From Bacteroidales bacterium (GTDB taxonomy: Bacteria > Bacteroidota > Bacteroidia > Bacteroidales > UBA932): a stretch of 64,000 nt of DNA. Below the pieces are notes generated by a model. That model ran no database searches. It saw only the letters and a program-made list of their open reading frames with translations, and was not told where the DNA came from. The stretch covers positions 124,001 to 188,000 of the forward strand of contig JAFSPG010000016.1 of assembly GCA_017443025.1 (NCBI GenBank), in the 5' to 3' direction. The position numbers and the translations under genes are program-made. Numbering within the stretch: position 1 is the first letter of the stretch; each line of letters opens with the position of its first letter. Shown here piece by piece: positions 53,065 to 61,424 of the stretch.

Positions 53065-54381
53065 ATGAAAAGAATCATAATTTCAATAGCAGCCCTCGCG
53101 GCGGCATTCTCGGCCTCCTACGCTCAGGATTTCCAGACGGGATACTTCATGGACGATTATATCTTCGCCTACAAGATGAACCCCGCCCTGCGTCCGGAAA
53201 AGAGTTTTGTTAGCCTCCCGGTCATCGGCGGATTCTCTGTGCGCACTAACGGAAATATCGGCATCGACAATCTCCTCTTCCCCCTCTCCAACGGCAAGCT
53301 CGGCACCTTTATGCATCCCGAGGTCAGCGCTGAACGCTTCCTCGGCCCTCTGAGTAGCCGCAACAAGATTTCCGCCGGAGCCGGCGTGAACATTCTCTCG
53401 CTGGGTATAAAAAGGGCGAGGATTTATCATACCCTTGATATCAGTGTCCGCAGCATAAACGGAATGTCCGTGCCTTACAAGATGTTCTCTTTCCTCAAGG
53501 AAGGAGTCGATGGCAGGGTAGACATCCCTCACGTTGACTTTGCCTCCAGCGCATTTGTCGAAGCGGCATACGGCGCATCATTGAAAATCAATGATAAAAT
53601 TACCGTCGGCGCCCGCATCAAGGGCCTTGTGGGCCTGGCCAATGCCAAGATGAGGATTGACAATCTCTCGGTTACTTCCCGTGACGGTGTCTGGACGGTA
53701 ACGGCCAACGGTACCCTCAAGGGCGCATTCAAGGGTGTTTCGACTCCTGTAAAGCAAAGCGATCACGGAACGGAGATTATCGATATCGATCAGTTGATAG
53801 ATGATATCGACAACATCAACAAACCTGCCGGCTTCGGCGGGGCCATCGACCTCGGAGTTACTTACAAGATACTCCCCAAACTCGAACTTTCGGCCTCGAT
53901 AACCGACCTCGGCGGCATCAGATGGAAAAACAATATCAACGGCTGCACTGGAAAGAATTCCTGGGTATATGACGGCGACAGCGACGATCTCCTTGACGAA
54001 CTGTCAAAACTCTTCGAATTCCAGCCTCAAAATCCCGACAAAAAGTTCGAGATGCTGCCTACAACCATCCGCCTGGGTGCCAAATATGACATCCTCCCTA
54101 TGCTGAAGGGTGGACTTTTGCTGACTCACGGCTTCGGTGTCGTCCCGTGGAGCGAGGTCAGGGCCTCTGCTAACCTTGCCCTCTGGAAGGCCGTCAATTT
54201 AACCGGTGCAGCCGCTGTCGGCACCTTTGGTTTCTCCTGGGGTATGGCTGCGGCCTTCGATATGAAGTTCCTCAACCTCTTCATCGGCATAGATTCCCTG
54301 CCTACCAGGTATACACCTCAGTATCTCCCGCTCGGAAAGCCCAACCTCGCGCTCTCCTGCGGCTTGAATATAACCTTCTGA
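53065..54381 (+). CDS. DUF5723 outer-membrane beta-barrel protein
   Basis: 438 aa with a signal peptide ending YAQ (residue 20). The mature start (DDYIFAYKMNPALRPEKSFVSLPVIGG) and the repeated alternating strands (VFAxxGASLKINDKITVGAR-like) match DUF5723, related to the PorP/FadL-like barrels of this phylum. The C-terminus PNLALSCGLNITF ends in Phe, as barrels do. The function is unknown. It follows the lipoprotein gene, and the aminotransferase gene begins one base after its stop codon. Confidence 0.8.
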   Translation: MKRIIISIAALAAAFSASYAQDFQTGYFMDDYIFAYKMNPALRPEKSFVSLPVIGGFSVRTNGNIGIDNLLFPLSNGKLGTFMHPEVSAERFLGPLSSRNKISAGAGVNILSLGIKRARIYHTLDISVRSINGMSVPYKMFSFLKEGVDGRVDIPHVDFASSAFVEAAYGASLKINDKITVGARIKGLVGLANAKMRIDNLSVTSRDGVWTVTANGTLKGAFKGVSTPVKQSDHGTEIIDIDQLIDDIDNINKPAGFGGAIDLGVTYKILPKLELSASITDLGGIRWKNNINGCTGKNSWVYDGDSDDLLDELSKLFEFQPQNPDKKFEMLPTTIRLGAKYDILPMLKGGLLLTHGFGVVPWSEVRASANLALWKAVNLTGAAAVGTFGFSWGMAAAFDMKFLNLFIGIDSLPTRYTPQYLPLGKPNLALSCGLNITF

Positions 54382-54382
54382 T

Positions 54383-55573
54383 ATGCCCAAGATTTCAAAA
54401 AGGGGCATGGAAATGCCCGCTTCGCCAATCAGGAAACTTGTTCCCTTCGCCGACGCCGCCAAGGCCCGCGGTATAAAGGTTCTGCATCTTAATATCGGAC
54501 AGCCTGATTTGCCGACTCCACAGAAAGCGCTTGATGCCCTGAAGCATATCGACCGCAAGACCTTGGAATATACCCATTCCCAGGGTATGCTTTCGCTCCG
54601 CGAAAAGCTTGCAGGCTATTATAAGAAATACGATGTCGCCCTCGACCCCGACGAAATGATTATCACCGACGGTGGCTCCGAGGCCCTTCTTCTTGCGTTC
54701 CTGGCCTGTATGGACGAGCGCGACGAAGTGATTACCGTTGAGCCTGGCTACGCCAATTACCATGGCTTTGCGGCAATGGCGGGCATTACGGTAAAGACGG
54801 TTACATCCCGCATTGAAGACGGTTTCGTTCTGCCTCCGGTCGAGGCTTTCGAGGCGGCCATCACCCCTCGTACTAAAGCCATACTGATTTGCAATCCCAA
54901 CAACCCTACAGGCTATCTTTATACCGAGGATGAACTCCTAAGACTCAGGGATATAGTCAAGAAACACGACCTTTTCCTGCTCTCCGACGAAGTTTACCGT
55001 GAATTCGTTTACAACGGCCAGCCCTACAGAAGCGCAATGACGCTCGAGGGGATAGAGAATAACGTTATTCTCATTGATTCCGTGTCGAAGAGATATTCAG
55101 AATGTGGAATCAGGGTAGGCGTGGTGGCTTCCCATAACAAGGAGGTCATGGAGATGGCCCTCAAGTTTGGCCAGAGTCGCCTTTGCCCGCCGCTTCTGGG
55201 CCAGATTGTGGCGGAAGCCTCTATCGAAGGCACGGAGGAGTATTCCAAAGCCTGTTTTGATGAATACAAGGCCCGCCGCGACTTCTTTATCGATGGTCTG
55301 AACAAGATTCCGGGGGTGTACAGCCCTGTGCCGGAGGGGGCCTTCTATACCGTGGCCAGCCTTCCTGTCGATGACGCCGAGGCCTTCTGCCAGTGGTGCC
55401 TTACCGATTTCAGCTACGAGGGATATACCATCATGATGGCTCCCGCGGCCGGGTTCTATGGCAATCCCGAGCTCGGGCGCAGGCAGGTCCGTCTGGCTTA
55501 CGTCATCTGTAAGGAGGAACTTGCCATTGCCCTGAAGGTGCTTGAGCACGCCCTCGCCGCATATAATGCTTAA
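54383..55573 (+). CDS. Class I/II pyridoxal-phosphate aminotransferase
   Basis: 396 aa. Fold-type I aminotransferase with LNIGQPDLPTP near residue 36, CNPNNPTGYLY (about 172-182), LSDEVYREFVYNG and the PLP lysine in DSVSKRYSECGIRVG (about 238). The conserved C-terminal Arg is in RQVRLAYVICKEE. Likely donors and acceptors are aspartate, glutamate or aromatic amino acids, but the sequence alone does not decide between them. Its end overlaps the LicD gene by 8 bp, so a sugar-amine or amino-acid role in surface-glycan synthesis is possible though unproven. Confidence 0.88.
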   Translation: MPKISKRGMEMPASPIRKLVPFADAAKARGIKVLHLNIGQPDLPTPQKALDALKHIDRKTLEYTHSQGMLSLREKLAGYYKKYDVALDPDEMIITDGGSEALLLAFLACMDERDEVITVEPGYANYHGFAAMAGITVKTVTSRIEDGFVLPPVEAFEAAITPRTKAILICNPNNPTGYLYTEDELLRLRDIVKKHDLFLLSDEVYREFVYNGQPYRSAMTLEGIENNVILIDSVSKRYSECGIRVGVVASHNKEVMEMALKFGQSRLCPPLLGQIVAEASIEGTEEYSKACFDEYKARRDFFIDGLNKIPGVYSPVPEGAFYTVASLPVDDAEAFCQWCLTDFSYEGYTIMMAPAAGFYGNPELGRRQVRLAYVICKEELAIALKVLEHALAAYNA

Positions 55574-56405
55574 CGAGAAATTAATAGCGACATTCAAGGC
55601 TTTCGCCGCATTTTGCGAGAGGGAAAGCCTGAGCTATTATATGGCCTACGGCAGCGCCATAGGTACGGTGCGCCACAAGGGGATGATACCCTGGGACGAC
55701 GACATCGACGTCTTCATGCCGATGCCCGACTTCAAGCGTTTCATCGGTATGACGGCGCCGGAGGGCTACGAGATAGCGCATCTGAAGGAGGAGGGGATAA
55801 ACTATCCTTTCACCTACGGCAAGTTCTGCGACCTGTCTTCGACTGTATGGGAGCAGCGGAAGTATCCTGCGCTTCTTGGCGTATTCGTCGATGTCTTTCC
55901 ACTCTATCCCGTTCCTTATGAAAAGGCACATGAACTCAGGGTGGAGTACACCAAAAGGCTGGTAGCCTACAAGAGAGGTATGCGCAGGCACAGTCTGTCT
56001 GCCTGGATGAACGCCGGACTGCACGACAAACTGGCCGCAATCCAGGACCTTCTCTACTATCGACATATATGCCGCCGGAGCAAGCGCAGGCTGCTCGAGT
56101 ATGATGCCTTCGTCCAGAAACTCAGCGGCGACGCATATATCATTTACGACAATTTTTCGGGCGATGAAAAGGTTCTCTATCGCGGAGAACTTTTCGACGG
56201 GCCTGCCCTTTACGGAGATTTTGAAGGCATCAAGGTGCTGCTTCCCTGCGGTAACGATGCCCTTCTCCGCCAGATTTACGGCGACTATATGACTCCGCCT
56301 CCGGTAGAAAAGAGGGCTTCGTGGCACCATCACTACTTTATGGACCTTAACCGCAGATTGACGCTCGCCGAGGCGAAGGCGGCCGTCAGGAAGGAGGGAA
56401 GATGA
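55566..56405 (+). CDS. LicD-family phosphotransferase
   Basis: 279 aa from the ATG at 55566, which overlaps the upstream stop. The LicD hallmark is near the start: YMAYGSAIGTVRHKGMIPWD, followed by DDIDVFMPMPDF (about residues 44-55). LicD proteins are nucleotidyltransferase-fold enzymes that transfer phosphocholine or related phospho-groups to glycans and teichoic or lipopolysaccharide chains. The C-terminal part has YGDYMTPPPVEKRASWHHHY. The next gene, a glycosyltransferase, overlaps by 4 bp. Together they probably decorate a surface glycan. Confidence 0.9.
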   Translation: MLNEKLIATFKAFAAFCERESLSYYMAYGSAIGTVRHKGMIPWDDDIDVFMPMPDFKRFIGMTAPEGYEIAHLKEEGINYPFTYGKFCDLSSTVWEQRKYPALLGVFVDVFPLYPVPYEKAHELRVEYTKRLVAYKRGMRRHSLSAWMNAGLHDKLAAIQDLLYYRHICRRSKRRLLEYDAFVQKLSGDAYIIYDNFSGDEKVLYRGELFDGPALYGDFEGIKVLLPCGNDALLRQIYGDYMTPPPVEKRASWHHHYFMDLNRRLTLAEAKAAVRKEGR

Positions 56406-57571
56406 GGGTACTCTGGTTCACCAATGCCTTTGCTACAAAGTATTACGGCTACGGCTGGGTGTCGTCGCTGGAGGAGAAGGTGAGCCCGCTGGTAACGCTG
56501 AAAGTGGCCAACGTCAAGCCTGAGGATTCCCGCAAGTCACGAATAAAAAAACTCTTTTTCGGCTTCGGCGCCGAAGATAGATATCTTTGCAAAAAGTATC
56601 TTGAAGTCGTTGAGGAATTCAAGCCTGATATCATTCAAATTTTCGGAAGCGAACACGCCTTCGGCCTCATCGCCGACAAGGTCGACTGCCCGGTAATCTT
56701 GCACGTACAGGGCATAATGGGGCCTTATTTCAAGGCATATATGCCTAAGGGGATGTCATGGGGCAGTTATATCCTTTCCGCAGGAAGTTTCGGCGAGGCT
56801 GTGGGGCGGCTTTATACCTTGAGGCGCTGGCGCCATGCCGTTCGTCGCGAGAAAAAGATTCTTGGCCTCGTGCAGAACTATCTCTGCCGTACTTCCTGGG
56901 ATAAAGCCGAAACTCTCAAGGCTCACCCCGGGGCGAAGATTTTCGAGGGCGGGGAAGTGCTCAGGAGGGAATTCTACGCCGCGTCTCCGGCAGTGGAGCG
57001 CCACGGCGGAAAGTTTACCATAGTTACCACCATTTCAGAGCCTCCGTACAAGGGTATGGATCTGGTTCTCCGTGCCGGTAAATTATTGAAAGATAAAGGT
57101 CTGGAGTTTTGCTGGAAAGTCTATGGCGATGTGTCTCCGTCGTATTTTGAGAAGCGCACTGGTACCAGCTGTGACGAGGCGGGAATAACGCTCTGCGGGG
57201 TGGCTCCTGCCTCGGTGCTTGCCGGAGAACTTGCAGCCTGCGACGTTTACGTCCATCCGTCTTACATAGACAACAGCCCGAACAGTGCCTGCGAGGCGCA
57301 GATGATGGGTGCTCCGGTAGTTGCGGCCGCCGTGGGCGGCGTGCCGTCGCTCGTGGAAGAGGGCCGTACCGGCCTGCTCTTCCCCTCCGGCGACGCCACT
57401 GCTCTCGCGGCGGTGCTGGAAAGATTTTTCGACTCTGCTCTCCGGGCTCCTCTCGAAATTACAGGTAAAGCAGCCCGCGCGGTAGCACAAAAGCGCCACG
57501 ACCCTGAGCGAATCGTGGCGGAACTTATGTCTGTTTACAAGGAGCTACTTTCCACGACGCTCCCTGCGTGA
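56402..57571 (+). CDS. GT4-family glycosyltransferase
   Basis: 389 aa. The N-terminal Rossmann domain includes VKPEDSRKSRIKK and DIIQIFGSEHAFG. The C-terminal GT-B domain has FTIVTTISEPPYKGMDLVLR, VHPSYIDNSPNSACEAQMMG and VAAAVGGVPSLVEEGRTGLL, with the E-x7-E-type donor site of GT4. It transfers a sugar from a nucleotide donor; donor and acceptor are unknown. It ends the lipoprotein-DUF5723-aminotransferase-licD operon. Its 3' end overlaps the opposing DUF4293 gene by 27 bp. Confidence 0.88.
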   Translation: MRVLWFTNAFATKYYGYGWVSSLEEKVSPLVTLKVANVKPEDSRKSRIKKLFFGFGAEDRYLCKKYLEVVEEFKPDIIQIFGSEHAFGLIADKVDCPVILHVQGIMGPYFKAYMPKGMSWGSYILSAGSFGEAVGRLYTLRRWRHAVRREKKILGLVQNYLCRTSWDKAETLKAHPGAKIFEGGEVLRREFYAASPAVERHGGKFTIVTTISEPPYKGMDLVLRAGKLLKDKGLEFCWKVYGDVSPSYFEKRTGTSCDEAGITLCGVAPASVLAGELAACDVYVHPSYIDNSPNSACEAQMMGAPVVAAAVGGVPSLVEEGRTGLLFPSGDATALAAVLERFFDSALRAPLEITGKAARAVAQKRHDPERIVAELMSVYKELLSTTLPA

Positions 57572-57988
57572 TTTCCTGAGGGAAGAAGCGCTCTCGATTA
57601 TCATGACGTCTCCCATTATCGCCCTTGCGGCGAGAATGTCGAGAATGATGCAAATTGCCGGGAACACTGCCGGAAGGCGGAAAACCCAGCCACTTTCTTC
57701 AGCCGTAAAATACATCGATGCTACCCATATCTGCAGTCCAAGGGTAATAAGTGCTGATAGCCCTGCCGTACGCATCTGGAAAATCAACTGCTTGTAGGTA
57801 AAGAGTGTAAGCAGATTCAGAAGCAGTATGACGATAAGAAGGATGAGAAGAGGAAGATGTCCGGCGTATGTGAAGTCGCCGGCGATTTCGCCGTCAGGTC
57901 CGTACAGTACTGCGAGGTCGGAGCATAACATCACGACCGAAAGAATGGTAGAAAGGATTATATAAAGGGTTTGAATTCTCTGCCACAT
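57545..57988 (-). CDS. DUF4293 membrane protein
   Basis: 147 aa with four hydrophobic helices (about 6-24, 43-65, 74-92, 105-125). It begins MWQRIQTLYIILSTIL, matching the start of DUF4293 proteins. The C-terminus is basic (SLRKSRRERRGK). The family is restricted to Bacteroidota and has no known function. It overlaps the glycosyltransferase gene end by 27 bp in convergent orientation. Confidence 0.85.
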   Translation of the reverse strand: MWQRIQTLYIILSTILSVVMLCSDLAVLYGPDGEIAGDFTYAGHLPLLILLIVILLLNLLTLFTYKQLIFQMRTAGLSALITLGLQIWVASMYFTAEESGWVFRLPAVFPAICIILDILAARAIMGDVMIIESASSLRKSRRERRGK

Positions 57989-58012
57989 AAATGTATTGGT
58001 TTTTTAGCATCG

Positions 58013-58020
58013 CAAAAATA
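58013..58020 (-). promoter_or_regulatory. -7 element of the DUF4293 gene
   Basis: On the minus strand the sequence is TATTTTTG, 24 bp before the ATG at 57988. Confidence 0.5.
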
Positions 58021-58041
58021 GGAATAATCAAAATAAAAACC

Positions 58042-58049
58042 TATATTTG
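58042..58049 (+). promoter_or_regulatory. -7 element of the udp-clp operon
   Basis: TATATTTG fits TAnnTTTG, 26 bp before the ATG at 58076. The -33 region is A-rich and shows no TTTG. Confidence 0.55.
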
Positions 58050-58075
58050 TTCTTTATTGATAAAGCTAATATGCC

Positions 58076-58945
58076 ATGAGAATACCTGAATCAGAACTTA
58101 TCATCAACGCCGACGGCTCCGCCTTCCACATCCATATCAAGCCTGAGGAACTCGCCGACAATGTCATCCTCGTCGGAGACCCCGGCAGGGTAGATATGGT
58201 AGCGTCATTCATGACCGACATCGAGTTCCGTCACGAGTCCCGCGAATTCGTTTCTACCACCGGAAAGTATAACGGCAAGCGCATCACAGTACTGTCTACC
58301 GGTATCGGCCCTGACAATATCGATATTGTAGCCACCGAACTCGATGCTCTCGCAAATGTCGACTTCAAGACCCGCGAGGTCAAGCCGGAGCACCGCCGTC
58401 TCAGCATCCTCAGAATCGGCACCTGCGGCGCAATCCAGCCTGATATTCCTATCGGTTCCTGCATTCTTTCGCATATTTCAATCGGCCTCGACGGCCTCCT
58501 GAACTGGTATGCCAACCGCGAGAATGTCACCATCCCCGACATGGAAGAGGCTTTCAAGAAGCATGTCGGCTGGGACAAATACCTCCCGTCGCCCTACTTC
58601 ATCAAGGCCAGCGACAAAATGATTGAAAAGTTCAAGGATGTTACCGTAAAGGGCGTCACCCTCTGCGCCGGCGGTTTCTATGGTCCTCAGGGCCGTGTAG
58701 TCCGTCTGCCTCTGGCTATGCCTGACATGGTTTCCAAATTCGAATCATTCCGCTTCGGAGAGTGGCGGATTACCAACTTCGAGATGGAAGGCTCGGCCCT
58801 TGCCGGCCTTGCCCGCCAGCTCGGCCACGATGCCGTAACCCTGTGCTGCGCCATCGCCAACCGTCACCTCAAGAGCAGCAACCCTGATTATAAGGCTCTG
58901 GTCCGCAATATGGTTCAGCTCGCTCTTGACCGTCTTACCGCCTAA
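58076..58945 (+). CDS. Nucleoside phosphorylase (uridine phosphorylase type)
   Basis: 289 aa. NP-I family phosphorylase: VILVGDPGRVDMVASFM near residue 30 supplies phosphate contacts, LSTGIGPDNIDIV and RIGTCGAIQPDIPIGS follow, and FEMEGSALAGLARQLGH carries the ribose-binding Glu. It cleaves a nucleoside with phosphate to base and ribose-1-phosphate; uridine is the likely substrate by resemblance to Udp, but purine nucleosides are not excluded. The Clp ATPase gene follows 11 bp downstream. Confidence 0.87.
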   Translation: MRIPESELIINADGSAFHIHIKPEELADNVILVGDPGRVDMVASFMTDIEFRHESREFVSTTGKYNGKRITVLSTGIGPDNIDIVATELDALANVDFKTREVKPEHRRLSILRIGTCGAIQPDIPIGSCILSHISIGLDGLLNWYANRENVTIPDMEEAFKKHVGWDKYLPSPYFIKASDKMIEKFKDVTVKGVTLCAGGFYGPQGRVVRLPLAMPDMVSKFESFRFGEWRITNFEMEGSALAGLARQLGHDAVTLCCAIANRHLKSSNPDYKALVRNMVQLALDRLTA

Positions 58946-58956
58946 ATTTCGAAAAA

Positions 58957-61296
58957 ATGGATATTCGGGTATCCGGACACCTTAACGAGATAGTGACTTA
59001 CGCCAGGGAAGAAGCCCTCAGGACCGGCAGCTACGGCATAGGCCCCGACCATCTCTTCCTCGGCATCATACGTCACGCCGAGAATGACGCTTCTACGGCC
59101 CTGTCGGCCCTGGAAGTCGATTTGCAGCAGTTCAAATCGTTCATCGACAGCCGGATATTCACAAACGAAAAGATTCCGTATTCCCAGCTTGAGCAGATAA
59201 CCTTCTCGAGAGCCGCACAGAACGTGCTGAGCCTGACCGTACTCGAAGCCGGACGGCTTCGAAGCGCGGAAGCAGGCGCCATGCACCTGCTTCTGGCGCT
59301 CTGCCGGACCTCCGGCAGCTACGGCCAGGCCTTCCTCCGCAACGTCGGGGTTGACTACAGCCGCATCCTCTCATGGATGAACGAGAACGGAATGATAAGC
59401 CGTGAGGCCCCTTCCGAAGGTAAGGAAGTATCGTATAACTCCGAGGAGGAAGCTGCCGCCAATCAGGAGCAGGCCGCACCGGAAAAGGATTCTGCCGCAG
59501 ATCTGGAGGAATTCGGCTACGACCTCACCCGTGCTGCCCGCGAAGGAAAGCTGGACCCCGTGGTTGGCCGCGAGCAGGAAATCTCACGAGTGATTGAAAT
59601 ACTCGGCCGCCGCAAGAAGAACAATCCGATGCTGATAGGCGCACCCGGAGTAGGGAAGAGCGCCATAGTAGAGGGCATAGCCCTACGCATTGCTTCCGGC
59701 GAGATATCTCCTTCGCTGGCAAAGAAGCGTATCATTTCTCTGGATATAGCTTCGGTCGTGGCCGGCACGAAATATCGCGGAGATTTCGAGAAGAGAGTCA
59801 AGACAATCATCGCCACGGCATCAGCAGACCCTGATTTGGTGCTGTTCATTGATGAATTCCACACTATAGTAGGAGCCGGAGGCGCTCAGGGCAGCCTGGA
59901 TGCAGCCAATATGCTTAAACCGGCCCTTGCCCGCGGAGAAATCCAGTGCATTGGCGCCACCACGATGGACGAATTTGCCAAAATCGTCGAGAAAGACGGT
60001 GCCCTTGACCGCCGCTTCCAGAAAATCGTGGTAGAATCGCCCGACGTGCAGCAGTCCATAGCAATCCTTGATAAGCTCCGCCCCAATTATGAGCAGTTCC
60101 ACGGCGTAACGTACATTCCTGAGGCCATAAAGGCCTGCGCCGTGCTCACAGACCGCTACATCAGCGATAAATCCCTCCCTGATAAAGCTATTGACGCAAT
60201 GGATGAAGCCGGCTCGATGGTCCGTCTGAAAGCCGCGCGTGGAAAGCGGGGCACGGAAGTTACCCGCGAAGATATTGCTACCGTCGTCTCCAAGATGACC
60301 GGCATCCCGGTTAATAAGGTGGCGGAGAGCGAGGCGGCTCGTCTGATGAAGATGGAAACCCGTCTCAAGTCCAGAATTATCGGACAGGATGCCGCCGTGG
60401 ATACTATAGTCGGAGCCATTCGCCGCAACCGTGCCGGTCTCAAGGACCCCAACAGGCCTATCGGTTCCTTCCTTTTCTTCGGCCCTACCGGAGTGGGCAA
60501 GACACAGCTCGCAAAATGCCTTGCCGAGCTGCTGTTTGACTCCGAAGAGAACATAGTCCGTATCGACATGAGCGAGTATATGGAGAAGTTCGCCGTATCC
60601 CGCCTCATAGGAGCTCCTCCCGGATATGTCGGCTACGAAGAAGGCGGGCAGCTCAGCGAGAAAGTGCGCCGCAAGCCGTATTGCGTTGTGCTTCTCGATG
60701 AAATAGAGAAGGCTCATCCCGATATTTTCAACATATTGCTCCAGGTTCTCGACGACGGCCGCCTCACCGACAGCGAAGGCCGTACCGTCAATTTCAAGAA
60801 CACCATCGTAATAATGACCTCGAACGTGGGCAGCCGCGACCTCGAGGCCTACGGGCAGGGCATTGGTTTTGCCACTGCCGGCCGCGACGTAGCCCGCGAC
60901 CGCGCGTCTGTCCTCGAGAAGGCTATGAAGAAGGCCTTCCCGCCCGAGTTCCTCGGCCGTGTCGATGAAAAGGTCTATTTCAACAGCCTCACGAAGGAAG
61001 ACACCGAAAAAATCGTGGATCTCGAGCTGAAGGGCTTGAAAAAACGCGTCCAGGAGGCTGGGTATAAGCTGAATGTGACTCCTGCGGCAAGGCGTTTCGT
61101 GGCCGAGGCCGGCTATGATCCTGCTTTCGGCGCGAGGCCCCTTAAAAGAGCCGTCACCCGCCACATCGAAGACCCCGTTTCAGAGTTCATCATCGCCGAC
61201 AGGATGCTTATCCGCAACCCTGCGCCCGAGGGCCTTCTGACCATACGTGTGTCGCTTTCGAAGGATAAATCTTCCACTGTCGTGGAATTCGCATAA
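58957..61296 (+). CDS. Clp protease ATP-binding subunit (ClpA/ClpC type)
   Basis: 779 aa. The ClpN repeat domain (residues 1-145, including [20 protein letters not shown]) is followed by an acidic linker. The first AAA+ module has GAPGVGKSA (about 228-236), the second GPTGVGKT (about 509-516). There is almost no coiled-coil M domain between them, so the layout is ClpA-like. The IGF tripeptide (636-638) that docks into ClpP is present, so it should deliver substrates to ClpP, which is not in the window. No UVR motif was seen. In Bacteroidota such proteins are named ClpC or ClpA interchangeably. ssrA-tagged proteins are plausible substrates. Confidence 0.92.
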   Translation: MDIRVSGHLNEIVTYAREEALRTGSYGIGPDHLFLGIIRHAENDASTALSALEVDLQQFKSFIDSRIFTNEKIPYSQLEQITFSRAAQNVLSLTVLEAGRLRSAEAGAMHLLLALCRTSGSYGQAFLRNVGVDYSRILSWMNENGMISREAPSEGKEVSYNSEEEAAANQEQAAPEKDSAADLEEFGYDLTRAAREGKLDPVVGREQEISRVIEILGRRKKNNPMLIGAPGVGKSAIVEGIALRIASGEISPSLAKKRIISLDIASVVAGTKYRGDFEKRVKTIIATASADPDLVLFIDEFHTIVGAGGAQGSLDAANMLKPALARGEIQCIGATTMDEFAKIVEKDGALDRRFQKIVVESPDVQQSIAILDKLRPNYEQFHGVTYIPEAIKACAVLTDRYISDKSLPDKAIDAMDEAGSMVRLKAARGKRGTEVTREDIATVVSKMTGIPVNKVAESEAARLMKMETRLKSRIIGQDAAVDTIVGAIRRNRAGLKDPNRPIGSFLFFGPTGVGKTQLAKCLAELLFDSEENIVRIDMSEYMEKFAVSRLIGAPPGYVGYEEGGQLSEKVRRKPYCVVLLDEIEKAHPDIFNILLQVLDDGRLTDSEGRTVNFKNTIVIMTSNVGSRDLEAYGQGIGFATAGRDVARDRASVLEKAMKKAFPPEFLGRVDEKVYFNSLTKEDTEKIVDLELKGLKKRVQEAGYKLNVTPAARRFVAEAGYDPAFGARPLKRAVTRHIEDPVSEFIIADRMLIRNPAPEGLLTIRVSLSKDKSSTVVEFA

Positions 61297-61311
61297 ATTC
61301 TATTTTTCCTG

Positions 61312-61342
61312 TTTGAAATTCTAAAGAATTTCTGTATATTTG
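61312..61342 (+). promoter_or_regulatory. Promoter of gyrA
   Basis: TTTG at 61312-61315, a 19-bp spacer and TATATTTG at 61335-61342 are a full consensus match. The leader to the ATG at 61425 is about 75 nt. Confidence 0.78.
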
Positions 61343-61424
61343 TACGTTTATATGGGCTAAGTGTTCGTGTAAACGTAACTAATTGATATTCAGCTTATAA
61401 AGCGAAAGATTAAAATACTGTAAA

